Shown here: positions 25,493-34,677 of the stretch, in pieces
How the letters are laid out: every line of letters starts with the position of its first letter
How positions within the stretch are numbered: position 1 is the first letter of the stretch
Origin: Chitinophagaceae bacterium
GTDB taxonomy: Bacteria > Bacteroidota > Bacteroidia > Chitinophagales > Chitinophagaceae
Assembly (NCBI GenBank): GCA_947447465.1
Contig: CANFKE010000026.1
Location: 1-59,228, forward strand
Direction of reading: 5' to 3'
DNA length: 59,228 bases
Notes under the pieces: model-generated
What the model was told of the DNA's origin: nothing
The model's input: the letters and a program-made list of their open reading frames with translations, nothing else
The model's database searches: none
Position numbers and translations under genes: made by a program

Positions 25493-25521
25493 TTGGCTTG
25501 CCGCAATGATGATTATCTTTG
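25493..25521 (+). promoter_or_regulatory. dnaN promoter
   Basis: TTG (25493-25495), 18 bp, then TATCTTTG (25514-25521), a full match to the Bacteroidota TTG/TAnnTTTG promoter. Transcription would start roughly 12 nt before the dnaN ATG at 25540. Confidence 0.65.
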
Positions 25522-25539
25522 TCATCAAACATCAATTAC

Positions 25540-26661
25540 ATGCGTTTTATTGTAACATCCAATGCCCTACTGAAGAACCTGCAGCAAATCAGCGGTGTGA
25601 TCAGCTCTAATACCGTTCTTTCAGTACTGGAAGATTTTCTATTCGAATTAAGCGGCACCACCCTGACACTCACTGCAACCGACCTGGAAACAATGATGAG
25701 GGTACAAATGGAAGTAAACGATGCTGAAGGTAGCGGCCGTATCTGCATACCATCAAAAATTCTTACTGAATACCTGAAGAACCTGCCGGAGCAGCCGATC
25801 AATTTCAATATTAATGAGAACGACCTTTCAATAGAAATGTCCAGCGATATAGGTAAATACCGCATAACGGGTGAAAGAGCTGACGACTTCCCTAAGGAGC
25901 CGGCACCATCAGATACATCTGCCTTCACTATGCCATCTATCTCTTTGCTGGAAAGCATCAACAAGACCTTATTTGCCGTGAGCAGCGACACGCTTCGTCC
26001 GGCCATGACAGGTGTTTACTTCGAGATGGAGCCTAACAGCATCACGTTCGTATCTACCGATGCGCATCGTTTGGTACAGTTCCGCCGTAATGATGTTAAC
26101 TGCCCTGCAAAAGATGGTTTCGTAGTACCTAAGAAGCCATTGCAACAGTTGCGTGCTACTTTGCCTCCTGATGCATCTTCATTGCAGTTGGCCTACAATA
26201 GCAGCCACCTGTTCGTTACGGGTGAGAAATTCAGCCTGAGCTGCCGTTTGATAGATGCACGCTTCCCTGATTACAAAGCAGTAATACCTTCTGAAAATCC
26301 ATATAACCTTACTATCAACCGTGCTGATTTTATCAGCGCACTGCGTCGTGTGAGCATATTTGCCAACAAGACCACTAACCAGGTAGTATTGGACATCAAT
26401 GGCAATGCAGTACAGATCAGCGCACAGGACATTGACTTCTCTTATGAAGGAAAGGAAATGCTGAGCTGCCAGTACAATGGTGAGGATATGAAGATCGCCT
26501 TCAATGCCAAGTTGATGATAGAACTGATCAACAACCTGGAAGGCACTGAAGTATTGCTGGAATTAAGCACACCTACACGTGCAGGTATATTTAAACCTGT
26601 GGATACTGTAGAAAACGAACAATTATTGACCTTGCTGATGCCATTGATGGTAGGCGTATAA
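25540..26661 (+). CDS. dnaN: DNA polymerase III sliding clamp, beta subunit
   Basis: A 373-residue clamp with the three repeated clamp domains; marks are MRFIVTSNALLKNLQQISGV at the N-terminus, LTATDLETMMR, FVSTDAHRLVQF, SCRLIDARFPDYKAVIP and the C-terminal LLMPLMVGV (normally P-M-R, here P-L-M-V). The start is ATG 25540; a longer reading from TTG 25519 begins inside the promoter. The C-terminal end differs from the usual MPMR, common in this phylum. Gene stands alone behind the DnaA-box-like array. Confidence 0.95.
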   Translation: MRFIVTSNALLKNLQQISGVISSNTVLSVLEDFLFELSGTTLTLTATDLETMMRVQMEVNDAEGSGRICIPSKILTEYLKNLPEQPINFNINENDLSIEMSSDIGKYRITGERADDFPKEPAPSDTSAFTMPSISLLESINKTLFAVSSDTLRPAMTGVYFEMEPNSITFVSTDAHRLVQFRRNDVNCPAKDGFVVPKKPLQQLRATLPPDASSLQLAYNSSHLFVTGEKFSLSCRLIDARFPDYKAVIPSENPYNLTINRADFISALRRVSIFANKTTNQVVLDINGNAVQISAQDIDFSYEGKEMLSCQYNGEDMKIAFNAKLMIELINNLEGTEVLLELSTPTRAGIFKPVDTVENEQLLTLLMPLMVGV

Positions 26662-26687
26662 ACGATTTGAATTACACTTTTTGATAT

Positions 26688-26715
26688 AGCGGCTGTGTTT
26701 ACAGCCGCTTTTTTT
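26688..26715. terminator. dnaN terminator
   Basis: AGCGGCTGT (26688-26696)/ACAGCCGCT (26701-26709), loop GTTT, then a T run. Confidence 0.85.
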
Positions 26716-26773
26716 ATGCGATCGATTGCAAGTAAACAGAAATGATCATAGCGCAGAAGATGGTAGCGGTTAG

Positions 26774-27286
26774 TTACAGATACCGCTCGTTGATGATCTG
26801 CATGTGGTGGTGAATATGCCCCATGATAATGTAGCCCAGTGCTCTGGGTGTAATAGGGAATGCGCCATTGTTGCCTATGCGCTCGCTGTGCTCATCGGTG
26901 AGGTTTTCGTAAAATACCTGTGTGCCGGCGCGAACTGCTTTGAATTCGTTTACGAGACTATCCATAGAGCGCATTGATACATCTACACCCTTTACATAAA
27001 GATCCGGATCCATTTTGTGTAAAGGAGTCTCGCTGTCTCCCCTGCCAGCCACCAGCGCCCTGTAGATAAATACCCTTTCGGTATCTATGATATGCATCAA
27101 GACCTCTTTAATGGTCCATTTACCCTGCTCATATCTGTAGCTTTGCTTATCCTCAGGAATGGCAGTGAAATACTGTACCGTTTCAGCAGTATTACTCTTC
27201 AACAGCTCTAAAAAATCACCTGCGCCGGTAAGATCTATATATCGCTGAAAATACGGGTTATACTCGTTAGCATTGGGACGTTTCAT
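26774..27286 (-). CDS. DinB-family (DUF664-like) protein
   Basis: From ATG 27286 the product has 170 residues and forms the four-helix DinB fold. Likely metal ligands are His in VLMHIIDTE and the HIHHH cluster near the C-terminus (MGHIHHHMQIINERYL). Many members of this superfamily are thiol transferases using mycothiol or bacillithiol, or enzymes of unknown activity. A longer reading from 27361 is less likely because it would add 25 residues before the conserved core. Single gene between dnaN and uvrA. Confidence 0.8.
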   Translation of the reverse strand: MKRPNANEYNPYFQRYIDLTGAGDFLELLKSNTAETVQYFTAIPEDKQSYRYEQGKWTIKEVLMHIIDTERVFIYRALVAGRGDSETPLHKMDPDLYVKGVDVSMRSMDSLVNEFKAVRAGTQVFYENLTDEHSERIGNNGAFPITPRALGYIIMGHIHHHMQIINERYL

Positions 27287-27470
27287 GATGTGTACGTTTT
27301 TTGATACTGCAAAATACAGCATTTGAAAATCCGCCACACCGGCCGTAACATTCTTTAACAATCCTGTCAGTATATAAGTGAATTTCTACTTTACTATGCT
27401 CATTATTTAATATGGCAATAGGAACACCAAATAACCAATAAAGGCCATACTATCGTAAATTGCATACAAC

Positions 27471-30341
27471 ATGAGTACGGATACAAAAAAGCGCATTGCT
27501 TCGGGTGATAATATTGAGGTAATGGGTGCACGGGTGCATAACCTGAAAAATATAGATGTAAGCATTCCGAAGAATAAACTGGTGGTAATAACCGGTATCA
27601 GTGGCAGTGGAAAATCATCGCTGGCATTTGATACCATTTTTGCCGAAGGACAACGCAGGTATATGGAGAGCTTTGCCGCCTATGCCCGCCAGTTCATGGG
27701 CGACCTGGAACGACCTGATGTGGACAAAATATCGGGGTTGAGTCCGGTAATATCTATAGAGCAGAAGACCACCAACCGTAATCCGCGCAGTACCGTTGGT
27801 ACCGTGACCGAAGTGTATGACTTCATGCGTTTGCTTTTTGCTCGTGTTGCCGACGCCTATTCTTACAATACCGGTAAGAAGATGACCAAGTTCAGCGAAG
27901 AAGAGATCATAGCCCATATACAAGACAATTTCATGGGCAAGAAGATCATGCTGCTGGCTCCTGTAGTGCGCGGTCGTAAAGGACATTACCGTGAACTATT
28001 CGAACAACTGAGAAAGCAAGGCTACCTGAAGGTGCGCATAGATGGTGAGGTGGTGGAACTGAAGGAACGCATGCAACTGGACAGGTACAAGATACATGAT
28101 ATAGAACTGGTGATAGACCGCCTGCTGGTGGGGCCTGACGCTAAAGCGCGCATGAGTGAGAGTGTGCAGAAGAGCCTGCAGATGGGCAAGGACCTGATGT
28201 TCGTAGGAGAGAATGACAAGAACACAGTAGTACAATACAGCCGATCGTTGATGTGTGCTGATACCGGTATCAGCTATGAAGAACCATCACCCAACACCTT
28301 CTCCTTCAACAGTCCGTATGGTGCTTGCCCTAAGTGTAAAGGACTGGGCAGTGTGTATCAGGTGAACATGGAAGAGGTAATACCCGACATGAATAAAAGC
28401 ATCAACGATGGTGGTATAGCCCCTCTTGGTGAAGAGCGCGACGCATGGTCGTTCAGGATGGTGAATATACTGGCCAAGAAGAATAAGATATCGCTGACCA
28501 CCCCACTGAAAAACTTATCTGAAAAGCATCTGAACATATTGCTGTATGGCAATGAGGAGGGACAGATCACCTATGTGAACAGCGGCGAAGAAGAACCAAC
28601 GGAGGAAGTAACAGAACATAATTACGAAGGGATAGTGAATATGGTGCTTCGCTGGTTCAGCGAGACCAGCTCAGAGAGCATCCGCAGTTGGGCCGAAGCA
28701 TTTATGCAATTGAATACCTGCCCGGAGTGTAATGGCGCCAGGCTAAGGAAAGAAAGTCTTTACTTCAAGATAGATGAACATAACATATCAGAGCTGTGCA
28801 ACTTCTCCCTGAAGGCATTGTCTGATTGGTTTGCAGATATAGAAAAGCGCATCAGTAATAAGCAGAACGCGATAGCCAAAGATATACTGAAAGAGATACG
28901 CGACAGACTGGCCTTCTTGCTGGAGGTAGGCCTGCACTATCTTACACTGGACCGACCTACCCGTACATTGAGCGGAGGTGAATCTCAGCGTATAAGACTG
29001 GCCACACAGATAGGGTCTCAGCTAACGGGGATCACCTATATACTGGATGAGCCGAGTATAGGTCTGCATCAACGCGACAATATGCGCCTTATCAATGCAC
29101 TGAAGAGCCTGCGCGATAGCGGCAACTCGGTGCTGGTGGTAGAACATGATAAAGATATCATGCTGGCCAGCGACCACCTTATAGACATAGGTCCGGCGGC
29201 AGGTTTTCATGGCGGCAGAATAGTAAGTGCCGGCACACCTGCCGAGATGCTGCAAATGAAGACCATAACAGCCGGCTACCTGAATAATACGCTGAAAATA
29301 AGAGTGCCCGACGAACGCAAGAAGGGCAATGGCAAAACATTGTCTATAACCGGCGCAACCGGCAATAATCTGAAGAATGTATCGATACAGTTGCCGCTGG
29401 GTACATTCATCTGTGTGAGCGGTGTGAGTGGCAGTGGTAAGAGTACGCTTATCAATGAGACACTCTATCCTATATTGGCCAAGCATTGCTATCCCAATTT
29501 TAAGCAAGTGCCTATGCCTTATAAAAAGGTGGAAGGTCTGGAGCATATAGACAAGGTGATAGAAATAGACCAAAGCCCGATAGGCCGCACACCACGCAGC
29601 AACCCTGCTACTTACTGCGGTTTCTTTAACGATGTGCGCCAACTATTTGCGCAAGTACCGGAAGCCAAGATCCGCGGGTACAATGCAGGTCGTTTCTCTT
29701 TCAATGTAAAAGGAGGCCGCTGTGAAGAATGCAAGGGAGGCGGTATGCGGGTGATAGAAATGAATTTTTTACCCGATGTTTATGTGCCTTGTGAAAAGTG
29801 TAATGGTCGCAGGTATAACCGCGAGACACTGGAGATACGCTATAAGGGTAAGTCGATAAGTGATGTGCTGAACATGACCGTTGCTGATGCGGTGGAGTTT
29901 TTTGTGAATGTACCGTTCCTGCACAGGCGTGTAAAGACATTGCAAGATGTGGGATTGGGGTATGTTACGATAGGTCAGAGTGCTACAACCCTGAGTGGTG
30001 GTGAGGCACAGCGCGTGAAGCTGGCAACTGAACTATCTAAAAAAGATACCGGGCAGACCATTTATATACTTGACGAGCCTACAACGGGGCTGCACTTTGA
30101 AGACATCAATCACCTACTATCTGTACTTAACAGGCTGGTGGAGCGTGGCAATACTGTGCTGGTGATAGAACACAATATGGATGTAATAAAAGTAGCTGAC
30201 TATGTCATAGACATGGGCCCTGAAGGTGGCGCAGGTGGCGGCAAAGTAGTGGCCCACGGCACACCGGAAGATATTATTAAAGTAAAAGAAAGCCACACCG
30301 GTGTCTTCCTGAAGGAAGAACTGAAGCTGGCGAAAATGTAA
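27471..30341 (+). CDS. uvrA: Excinuclease ABC subunit A
   Basis: A 956-residue ATPase of nucleotide excision repair. Two ABC modules: Walker [15 protein letters not shown] near residue 42 and [10 protein letters not shown] near 650; signatures [12 protein letters not shown] and [12 protein letters not shown]; zinc modules CPKCKGLG and CEECKGGG...[21 protein letters not shown] and [11 protein letters not shown] are the D-loop/Walker B ends. Length normal. Damage recognition occurs as a dimer loading UvrB, which is not in the window. Confidence 0.97.
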   Translation: MSTDTKKRIASGDNIEVMGARVHNLKNIDVSIPKNKLVVITGISGSGKSSLAFDTIFAEGQRRYMESFAAYARQFMGDLERPDVDKISGLSPVISIEQKTTNRNPRSTVGTVTEVYDFMRLLFARVADAYSYNTGKKMTKFSEEEIIAHIQDNFMGKKIMLLAPVVRGRKGHYRELFEQLRKQGYLKVRIDGEVVELKERMQLDRYKIHDIELVIDRLLVGPDAKARMSESVQKSLQMGKDLMFVGENDKNTVVQYSRSLMCADTGISYEEPSPNTFSFNSPYGACPKCKGLGSVYQVNMEEVIPDMNKSINDGGIAPLGEERDAWSFRMVNILAKKNKISLTTPLKNLSEKHLNILLYGNEEGQITYVNSGEEEPTEEVTEHNYEGIVNMVLRWFSETSSESIRSWAEAFMQLNTCPECNGARLRKESLYFKIDEHNISELCNFSLKALSDWFADIEKRISNKQNAIAKDILKEIRDRLAFLLEVGLHYLTLDRPTRTLSGGESQRIRLATQIGSQLTGITYILDEPSIGLHQRDNMRLINALKSLRDSGNSVLVVEHDKDIMLASDHLIDIGPAAGFHGGRIVSAGTPAEMLQMKTITAGYLNNTLKIRVPDERKKGNGKTLSITGATGNNLKNVSIQLPLGTFICVSGVSGSGKSTLINETLYPILAKHCYPNFKQVPMPYKKVEGLEHIDKVIEIDQSPIGRTPRSNPATYCGFFNDVRQLFAQVPEAKIRGYNAGRFSFNVKGGRCEECKGGGMRVIEMNFLPDVYVPCEKCNGRRYNRETLEIRYKGKSISDVLNMTVADAVEFFVNVPFLHRRVKTLQDVGLGYVTIGQSATTLSGGEAQRVKLATELSKKDTGQTIYILDEPTTGLHFEDINHLLSVLNRLVERGNTVLVIEHNMDVIKVADYVIDMGPEGGAGGGKVVAHGTPEDIIKVKESHTGVFLKEELKLAKM

Positions 30342-30360
30342 TGTATTGAGCATCGAAATT

Positions 30361-30402
30361 AACGCCTGCTCACTATCTCCTATGGTGACAGGCGTTCCTA
30401 TT
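30361..30402. terminator. uvrA terminator
   Basis: AACGCCTG (30361-30368) with CAGGCGTT (30389-30396), plus inner TCAC/GTGA (30370-30373/30385-30388), followed by CCTATTTT. Confidence 0.7.
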
Positions 30403-30469
30403 TTATGCAGGTTGTCAGCGTGTGATGCTGTGAATATTGCTAGGGGATAATATAAAAGGGGAGATTGCT

Positions 30470-30811
30470 TTATGCCCGGGGAGTATCCTTTTCTTTTTGT
30501 TTCTTCATCAGCTTTCTGTATCTGAGGATAGTCCTTACGAACTCGGCAGCGAGCATGATGCACAACATAGGCAATACAATGAATACCATTCTGTTGTAAG
30601 CCTCTGCGGTGACAAAATCAAGATGGATCATGTGCATGCAGGCGCGCGTCAATCCGCAGCCCCAGCAATGATAACCCGACAAAATAGTAAACAGGCAAAT
30701 ATCCGGTCCCTTATCGAACGCATTTGCCGGCAGCAGGATGAGTATTAACGGAAATAAGGCCAAGACGAACGCCTTGGCCTTATAAAAAGTTGGATCATAC
30801 TTATAGTTCAT
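30470..30811 (-). CDS. DUF2752-family small membrane protein
   Basis: From ATG 30811 the protein has 113 residues with membrane segments around 13-33 and 72-92. It carries the family motif CLFTILSGYHCWGCGLTRA, like the C-P-G-C-G-x-T-R of DUF2752, and a basic C-terminus. Function unknown; members often accompany TM2 proteins. It overlaps the end of the TM2 gene by 11 bp, so they are co-transcribed. A reading from 30844 adds 11 residues inside the TM2 gene. Confidence 0.8.
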   Translation of the reverse strand: MNYKYDPTFYKAKAFVLALFPLILILLPANAFDKGPDICLFTILSGYHCWGCGLTRACMHMIHLDFVTAEAYNRMVFIVLPMLCIMLAAEFVRTILRYRKLMKKQKEKDTPRA

Positions 30812-31229
30812 CGGAGTATTTACCGTTCTTAGGTTGCAGATCACCTGTGATGATGCGAATAATATCGATCAGTGCCCATAGACCGCAACCACCTGCAGTA
30901 AGCAACTGAACAACACCCTGCCATGTGTAACCCAGATAGAATCTGTGAATACCCAGACCTCCTAAAAAGATAGCCAGAATCAATGCGATCACCTGACTTT
31001 TGCCACCATGTGGCTTAGGCGTTGCCGGTGCATTTTGTGTGGCAGCACTTGCACTGCTGTACTGTGCATCAGCCTGAGTCATCTGCTCACTGTTACCATT
31101 GGTGGTAGCGGTAGATGTAGTTTCTTGTTTAGCTTTCTCATGGATCGGGAATGCCGCCTGCGACATTGTCACTCCGAGAATACTGAACCCAACGATCGCC
31201 GCTGCGAGTTTAAGTTTGTTCATCTTCAT
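30801..31229 (-). CDS. TM2-domain membrane protein with signal peptide
   Basis: A 142-residue protein. A signal-like helix (IVGFSILGVTMSQAAFP) is followed by a Ser/Thr/Ala/Gln-rich linker (about 35-72) and the TM2 domain (about 75-135): LILAIFLGGLGIHRFYLGY and LLTAGGCGLWALIDIIRII. The GxxGxHRFYLG signature is intact. Bacteroidota TM2 proteins are of unknown role. Upstream partner of the DUF2752 gene. Confidence 0.85.
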   Translation of the reverse strand: MKMNKLKLAAAIVGFSILGVTMSQAAFPIHEKAKQETTSTATTNGNSEQMTQADAQYSSASAATQNAPATPKPHGGKSQVIALILAIFLGGLGIHRFYLGYTWQGVVQLLTAGGCGLWALIDIIRIITGDLQPKNGKYSDEL

Positions 31230-31380
31230 AATTTTTGATTAAATAGTTAAGTAATGTCTGAAAATAGTACGATTTTCTGATATTGTTACCAGAGCTGCTG
31301 CATTTTACAGAAATAAATTATTCCTCTACGTGTCGGTTAGTGCGAAAGCACTACCCAATAGATGCCTATCAGTCTTCAGA

Positions 31381-32187
31381 TCATTTATAATTGGCCTTGA
31401 AATGCTGCTTGCTCAGCATAGAGGCGCGCACCTCATCTTCATACAAATGCATGTCCTGTATCTCTTTTTTAGAGAGTTTACGCAGACCACATAAATACGA
31501 TGCACAGATCGTATAGTCGCCGGGCGTAAGTGCATCATACAGAACTGCAAATTTTGCCTGCAGGTTCAGTATAGAGTCTATGTTATTGATGGCAAACAGG
31601 ATTTGTTTAGCTTCCTTCACACTGTCGTTTTGCGCATCGGGCGACCAGAATGTCCTTAAAGAATAATGTGAAGGAGTTGCCGTCTCGAAGCTGAAATTGA
31701 TGCCGTCGAAGCCATGCGCCCATTCTTTGATGTACATATCTGAAGGGATATTGCTGATAGCTGTGATCGCATTATATACCCATCTTGCAGATGCGGTATC
31801 TACCTCACTTTTATAATAGAATGTTCTGAATGGCCGTGCATAAAAATAATCGGCATCAGTGGTATCTGCATAATTAGTGACCGTACCCATGAAATACTTC
31901 ATATGCTCACTCCATATATCAACTACCTGTCCCCGATCGTTCCAGAAACGTAAATGCAGGGTGTCTGAACTGACAGCGAGATGGGCCAGCGCCAATGAAT
32001 TTTCTCTTCTTGTCTGGTATTTATAGCCATCCCACACTCCAAATGGTCGGTATAGCCCGAATGATCTGTCAACAGGTAAATTGATCTGCTTTGTGCGGAC
32101 AGGTATTGTCGGCTCAGGTTGAGGCGCCTTACAACCAACAAGCAAGAAAATGGCAGCTAGCCACAATATGTAACAATACTTGTACAT
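31381..32187 (-). CDS. Lipoprotein of unknown function
   Basis: A 268-residue exported protein with a lipobox LLVGC (Cys19) and a Pro-rich linker (KAPQPEPTIP). The rest is mixed alpha/beta with Trp/Tyr-rich segments (GVWDGYKYQTRRENS, WNDRGQVVDIWSEHMKYF) and a helical end. I do not recognise a family. Single gene on the minus strand, separated from the DEAD-box helicase gene by a terminator. Confidence 0.6.
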   Translation of the reverse strand: MYKYCYILWLAAIFLLVGCKAPQPEPTIPVRTKQINLPVDRSFGLYRPFGVWDGYKYQTRRENSLALAHLAVSSDTLHLRFWNDRGQVVDIWSEHMKYFMGTVTNYADTTDADYFYARPFRTFYYKSEVDTASARWVYNAITAISNIPSDMYIKEWAHGFDGINFSFETATPSHYSLRTFWSPDAQNDSVKEAKQILFAINNIDSILNLQAKFAVLYDALTPGDYTICASYLCGLRKLSKKEIQDMHLYEDEVRASMLSKQHFKANYK

Positions 32188-32222
32188 GGAGGTGCAAAAG
32201 TAGCCCTTTAGGGGAAAAGAAA

Positions 32223-32253
32223 ATCCCCTTTCAAAACGAATCTGAAAGGGGAT
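32223..32253 (-). terminator. Terminator of the DEAD-box helicase gene
   Basis: Stem ATCCCCTTTCA (32223-32233)/TGAAAGGGGAT (32243-32253); on the minus strand it is followed by TTTTCTTTTC. Confidence 0.8.
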
Positions 32254-32272
32254 CTATTTTATTTAATACCAT

Positions 32273-33538
32273 TTACATTGGCTTCCTGTTGTTGCTGTTG
32301 CTGTTTGGCTTGAAGTGCCTGCGCGGAGAAGATGAGTTGATCGCATTAGGACGGCGGACCACATCTTTGCCCTTAGGCAGATTGATGTGTACCATACCTT
32401 CAGCAGACATAGGATAAGGGTGCTTATCCTCTACCGGAATCTTCATAGCTATCAGCTTTTCAATATTCCTCCAGTCGCTCTTCTCTTCACTATCGCAGAA
32501 AGACATAGCGATACCACTTGCACCTGCGCGACCTGTACGACCAATACGGTGTACATAGGTCTCCGGAACCTCAGGTATCTCGTAGTTGATAACGTGAGAC
32601 AGCAGATCCACATCGATACCACGCGCTGCAATGTCGGTAGCTATCAATGCACGGATGTTACCTTCTTTAAAGTTGGTGAGTGCGCGCTGGCGGGCATTCT
32701 GAGATTTGTTACCGTGAATGGCTTCGGCCTTTACGCCCACCTTCTCCAGGTCTTTTACCACCTTATCGGCACCATGCTTGGTGCGGGTAAATACCAGTAC
32801 TCTCTTTATAGAGTGGTCTTTCAGTACATGCGCCAGCAATTGACGCTTATCTTTCTTGTCAACAAAGTACACACTCTGCTGCACAGTTTCGGCTGTAGTA
32901 GATACAGGCGTTACTGCTACCGTTTCGGGATCGCGGAGGATAGTATTCGCCAGTTTCTGAGCTTCAGGCGGCATGGTCGCAGAGAAGAAGAGCGTTTGTC
33001 TTGGAGTAGGCAACTTGGCAACTACTTTCTTTACATCATGTATGAAGCCCATATCCAGCATACGATCGGCCTCATCCAGCACAAATATGCTGATGTCTTT
33101 CAGGCTGATATAACCCTGTGATATAAGATCCATAAGGCGGCCGGGAGTGGCGATAAGAATGTCAACTCCATTACGCAAAGCCTGTACCTGCGCACCCTGT
33201 GGTACGCCACCGAAGATTACCGTATGCCTCAACTTAAGGCCCTTACCATAATTGGTAAAGCTTTCACCTATCTGTATAGCCAACTCACGAGTTGGTGTCA
33301 ATATCAATGTTTTGATGACCTTAGGCGCGCGCTCCGCATGTTGTGCATGTAAAGTTTGCAGGATGGGAATTGCAAAGGCAGCAGTTTTACCTGTACCTGT
33401 CTGGGCCAGACCTAACAGGTCTTTGCCTTGTAATAAAATCGGGATCGCCTGTTCTTGTATAGGCGTGGGGTTAGTGTAACCCTCGTTCTCAAGAGCCTTT
33501 AAAATGGGCTCAATGAGGTTAAGTTCATTAAATGTCAT
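32273..33538 (-). CDS. DEAD-box RNA helicase (RhlE-like)
   Basis: A 421-residue RNA helicase with the full motif series: Q motif ([13 protein letters not shown]), motif [28 protein letters not shown] in VLDEADRML, motif [26 protein letters not shown] and [10 protein letters not shown]. The C-terminal tail is short and basic ([16 protein letters not shown]), as in RhlE proteins that act in RNA decay, ribosome assembly or cold adaptation. A promoter at 33712-33741 gives a leader of about 165 nt, long for this phylum. Confidence 0.92.
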   Translation of the reverse strand: MTFNELNLIEPILKALENEGYTNPTPIQEQAIPILLQGKDLLGLAQTGTGKTAAFAIPILQTLHAQHAERAPKVIKTLILTPTRELAIQIGESFTNYGKGLKLRHTVIFGGVPQGAQVQALRNGVDILIATPGRLMDLISQGYISLKDISIFVLDEADRMLDMGFIHDVKKVVAKLPTPRQTLFFSATMPPEAQKLANTILRDPETVAVTPVSTTAETVQQSVYFVDKKDKRQLLAHVLKDHSIKRVLVFTRTKHGADKVVKDLEKVGVKAEAIHGNKSQNARQRALTNFKEGNIRALIATDIAARGIDVDLLSHVINYEIPEVPETYVHRIGRTGRAGASGIAMSFCDSEEKSDWRNIEKLIAMKIPVEDKHPYPMSAEGMVHINLPKGKDVVRRPNAINSSSPRRHFKPNSNSNNRKPM

Positions 33539-33539
33539 A

Positions 33540-33711
33540 AATAAATTTAAGTGCGCTGAGCAGCAAGACTAGTTTTTGAATCTTACAAATGTGTAAGAAC
33601 TGTCAGCTTGCAAAAAGAGTATAACGCAATCCGCGGATGCGGGAGAAGTACTGCGAAAATAAAATAATTGAACCGACCCCCAGAAAGGAACACAGCATTA
33701 AAATAATAAAG
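33540..33711 (-). promoter_or_regulatory. Long 5' leader of the DEAD-box helicase mRNA
   Basis: About 165 nt separate the predicted transcription start from the ATG. It holds a hairpin near the start codon (33581-33587/33592-33598, TCTTACA/TGTAAGA, loop AATG). Long leaders on DEAD-box genes are often cold- or autoregulated; here this is inference. Confidence 0.4.
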
Positions 33712-33741
33712 CAAAGGTAGGTCATTAATGTGGGTAAGCAA
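33712..33741 (-). promoter_or_regulatory. Promoter of the DEAD-box helicase gene
   Basis: Minus-strand TTG (33741-33739), 19 bp, TACCTTTG (33719-33712): a full -33/-7 match. Confidence 0.6.
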
Positions 33742-33936
33742 TCATGTGCGGTATAATATTAACAATTACGTGTTATTTATGTTCTTGCTTCAGTCAGTCA
33801 CAGTAATGAATGCTTTGAAATAAATGTCTTGGTTCGTCCTACTAAAAAAGCTTTGGCTGACATATTGTTCGCCAATAGTTCAAGGGCTTCACTGAAATAT
33901 TCATAACGTCTTATCGCTAAGAGTACCTGCCCGATG

Positions 33937-34007
33937 ATTGTTGGTCAGAAGACCAACAATGGAAGAAAGAGTGTCATGGTTGGGCGCGGCTAACCATGAC
34001 ACTCTTT
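33937..34007. terminator. Two tandem hairpins downstream of msrB
   Basis: Hairpin 1: ATTGTTGGTC/GACCAACAAT (33937-33946/33951-33960, loop AGAA). Hairpin 2: a perfect 16-bp stem (33966-33981/33992-34007, outer AAAGAG/CTCTTT, loop of 10). The second ends 22 bp from the msrB stop and can end msrB transcription; the need for two is unclear. The gap 33742-34029 holds no gene that I can see. Confidence 0.65.
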
Positions 34008-34029
34008 GGGTCTGCTTTTAATTGATGTA

Positions 34030-34563
34030 TTATTTTGTATCCGGCTCGAATTCCAGCACTAATGAATTCATGCAAAAGCGTTTGTAAGTTGGTGGCGGAC
34101 CGTCATCGAAGAGGTGGCCCAGGTGACCGCCGCAGCGGGTGCAGGTGACTTCTGTACGCTGCATACCATGACTATCATCGGGGGAATAAGTGACACTATT
34201 GGGGCGAATGCTCTCAAAGAAGCTGGGCCAACCGCAGGTGCTGGCAAACTTGTCGGTAGAACGGAATAGCGGATTGCCGCATGCCACACAGTAGTATGTG
34301 CCTTTAGTGTCGGTCTTGTAATACTTGCCGCTGAATGCATACTCTGTGCCTTTCAGTCGGGATATTTCATAGACATCCGCAGGCAGAATCTTTTTCCATT
34401 CCTCATTACTCACCTTGAGTCTATTCGTATCAGTACGGGAATAATACTTATTGTTCTTATGATCGACAGATGCCGATCTGGTTTGAGAATTGGCGCAACT
34501 GCTGATGAGCATAGCGCTGAAAAAAGACAAGATCAATATGATCGCTGATCGCATAACGGACAT
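34030..34563 (-). CDS. msrB: Peptide-methionine (R)-S-oxide reductase, lipoprotein form
   Basis: A 177-residue repair enzyme that reduces methionine-R-sulfoxide. The N-terminus is a signal peptide ending in the lipobox LISSC, so it is probably tethered in the periplasm, unlike cytoplasmic MsrB. Core motifs: zinc ligands CVAC and CTRC, GWPSFFE, HLGHLFDDGP and the catalytic Cys in KRFCMNSL. No MsrA is fused or adjacent. Confidence 0.93.
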   Translation of the reverse strand: MSVMRSAIILILSFFSAMLISSCANSQTRSASVDHKNNKYYSRTDTNRLKVSNEEWKKILPADVYEISRLKGTEYAFSGKYYKTDTKGTYYCVACGNPLFRSTDKFASTCGWPSFFESIRPNSVTYSPDDSHGMQRTEVTCTRCGGHLGHLFDDGPPPTYKRFCMNSLVLEFEPDTK

Positions 34564-34677
34564 GTTTAAATTAGTTACCCAAAAGTGGTTTGAATATTAT
34601 TAACGAGTTGTTGGTCTTTATGGATCTGTGATGATGATCGTTTATCAATGCTTTAACATTTGAACGATCTACTACCA

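Noticed and set aside
25519..25539. Earlier TTG start for dnaN
   Set aside because: It lies at the -7 element; ATG 25540 begins with the conserved MRFIVTSN.
25192..25540. Firm call of an origin of replication
   Set aside because: Phased DnaA-box-like sites are present but no skew or unwinding data can be derived here, so it is reported only as a candidate.
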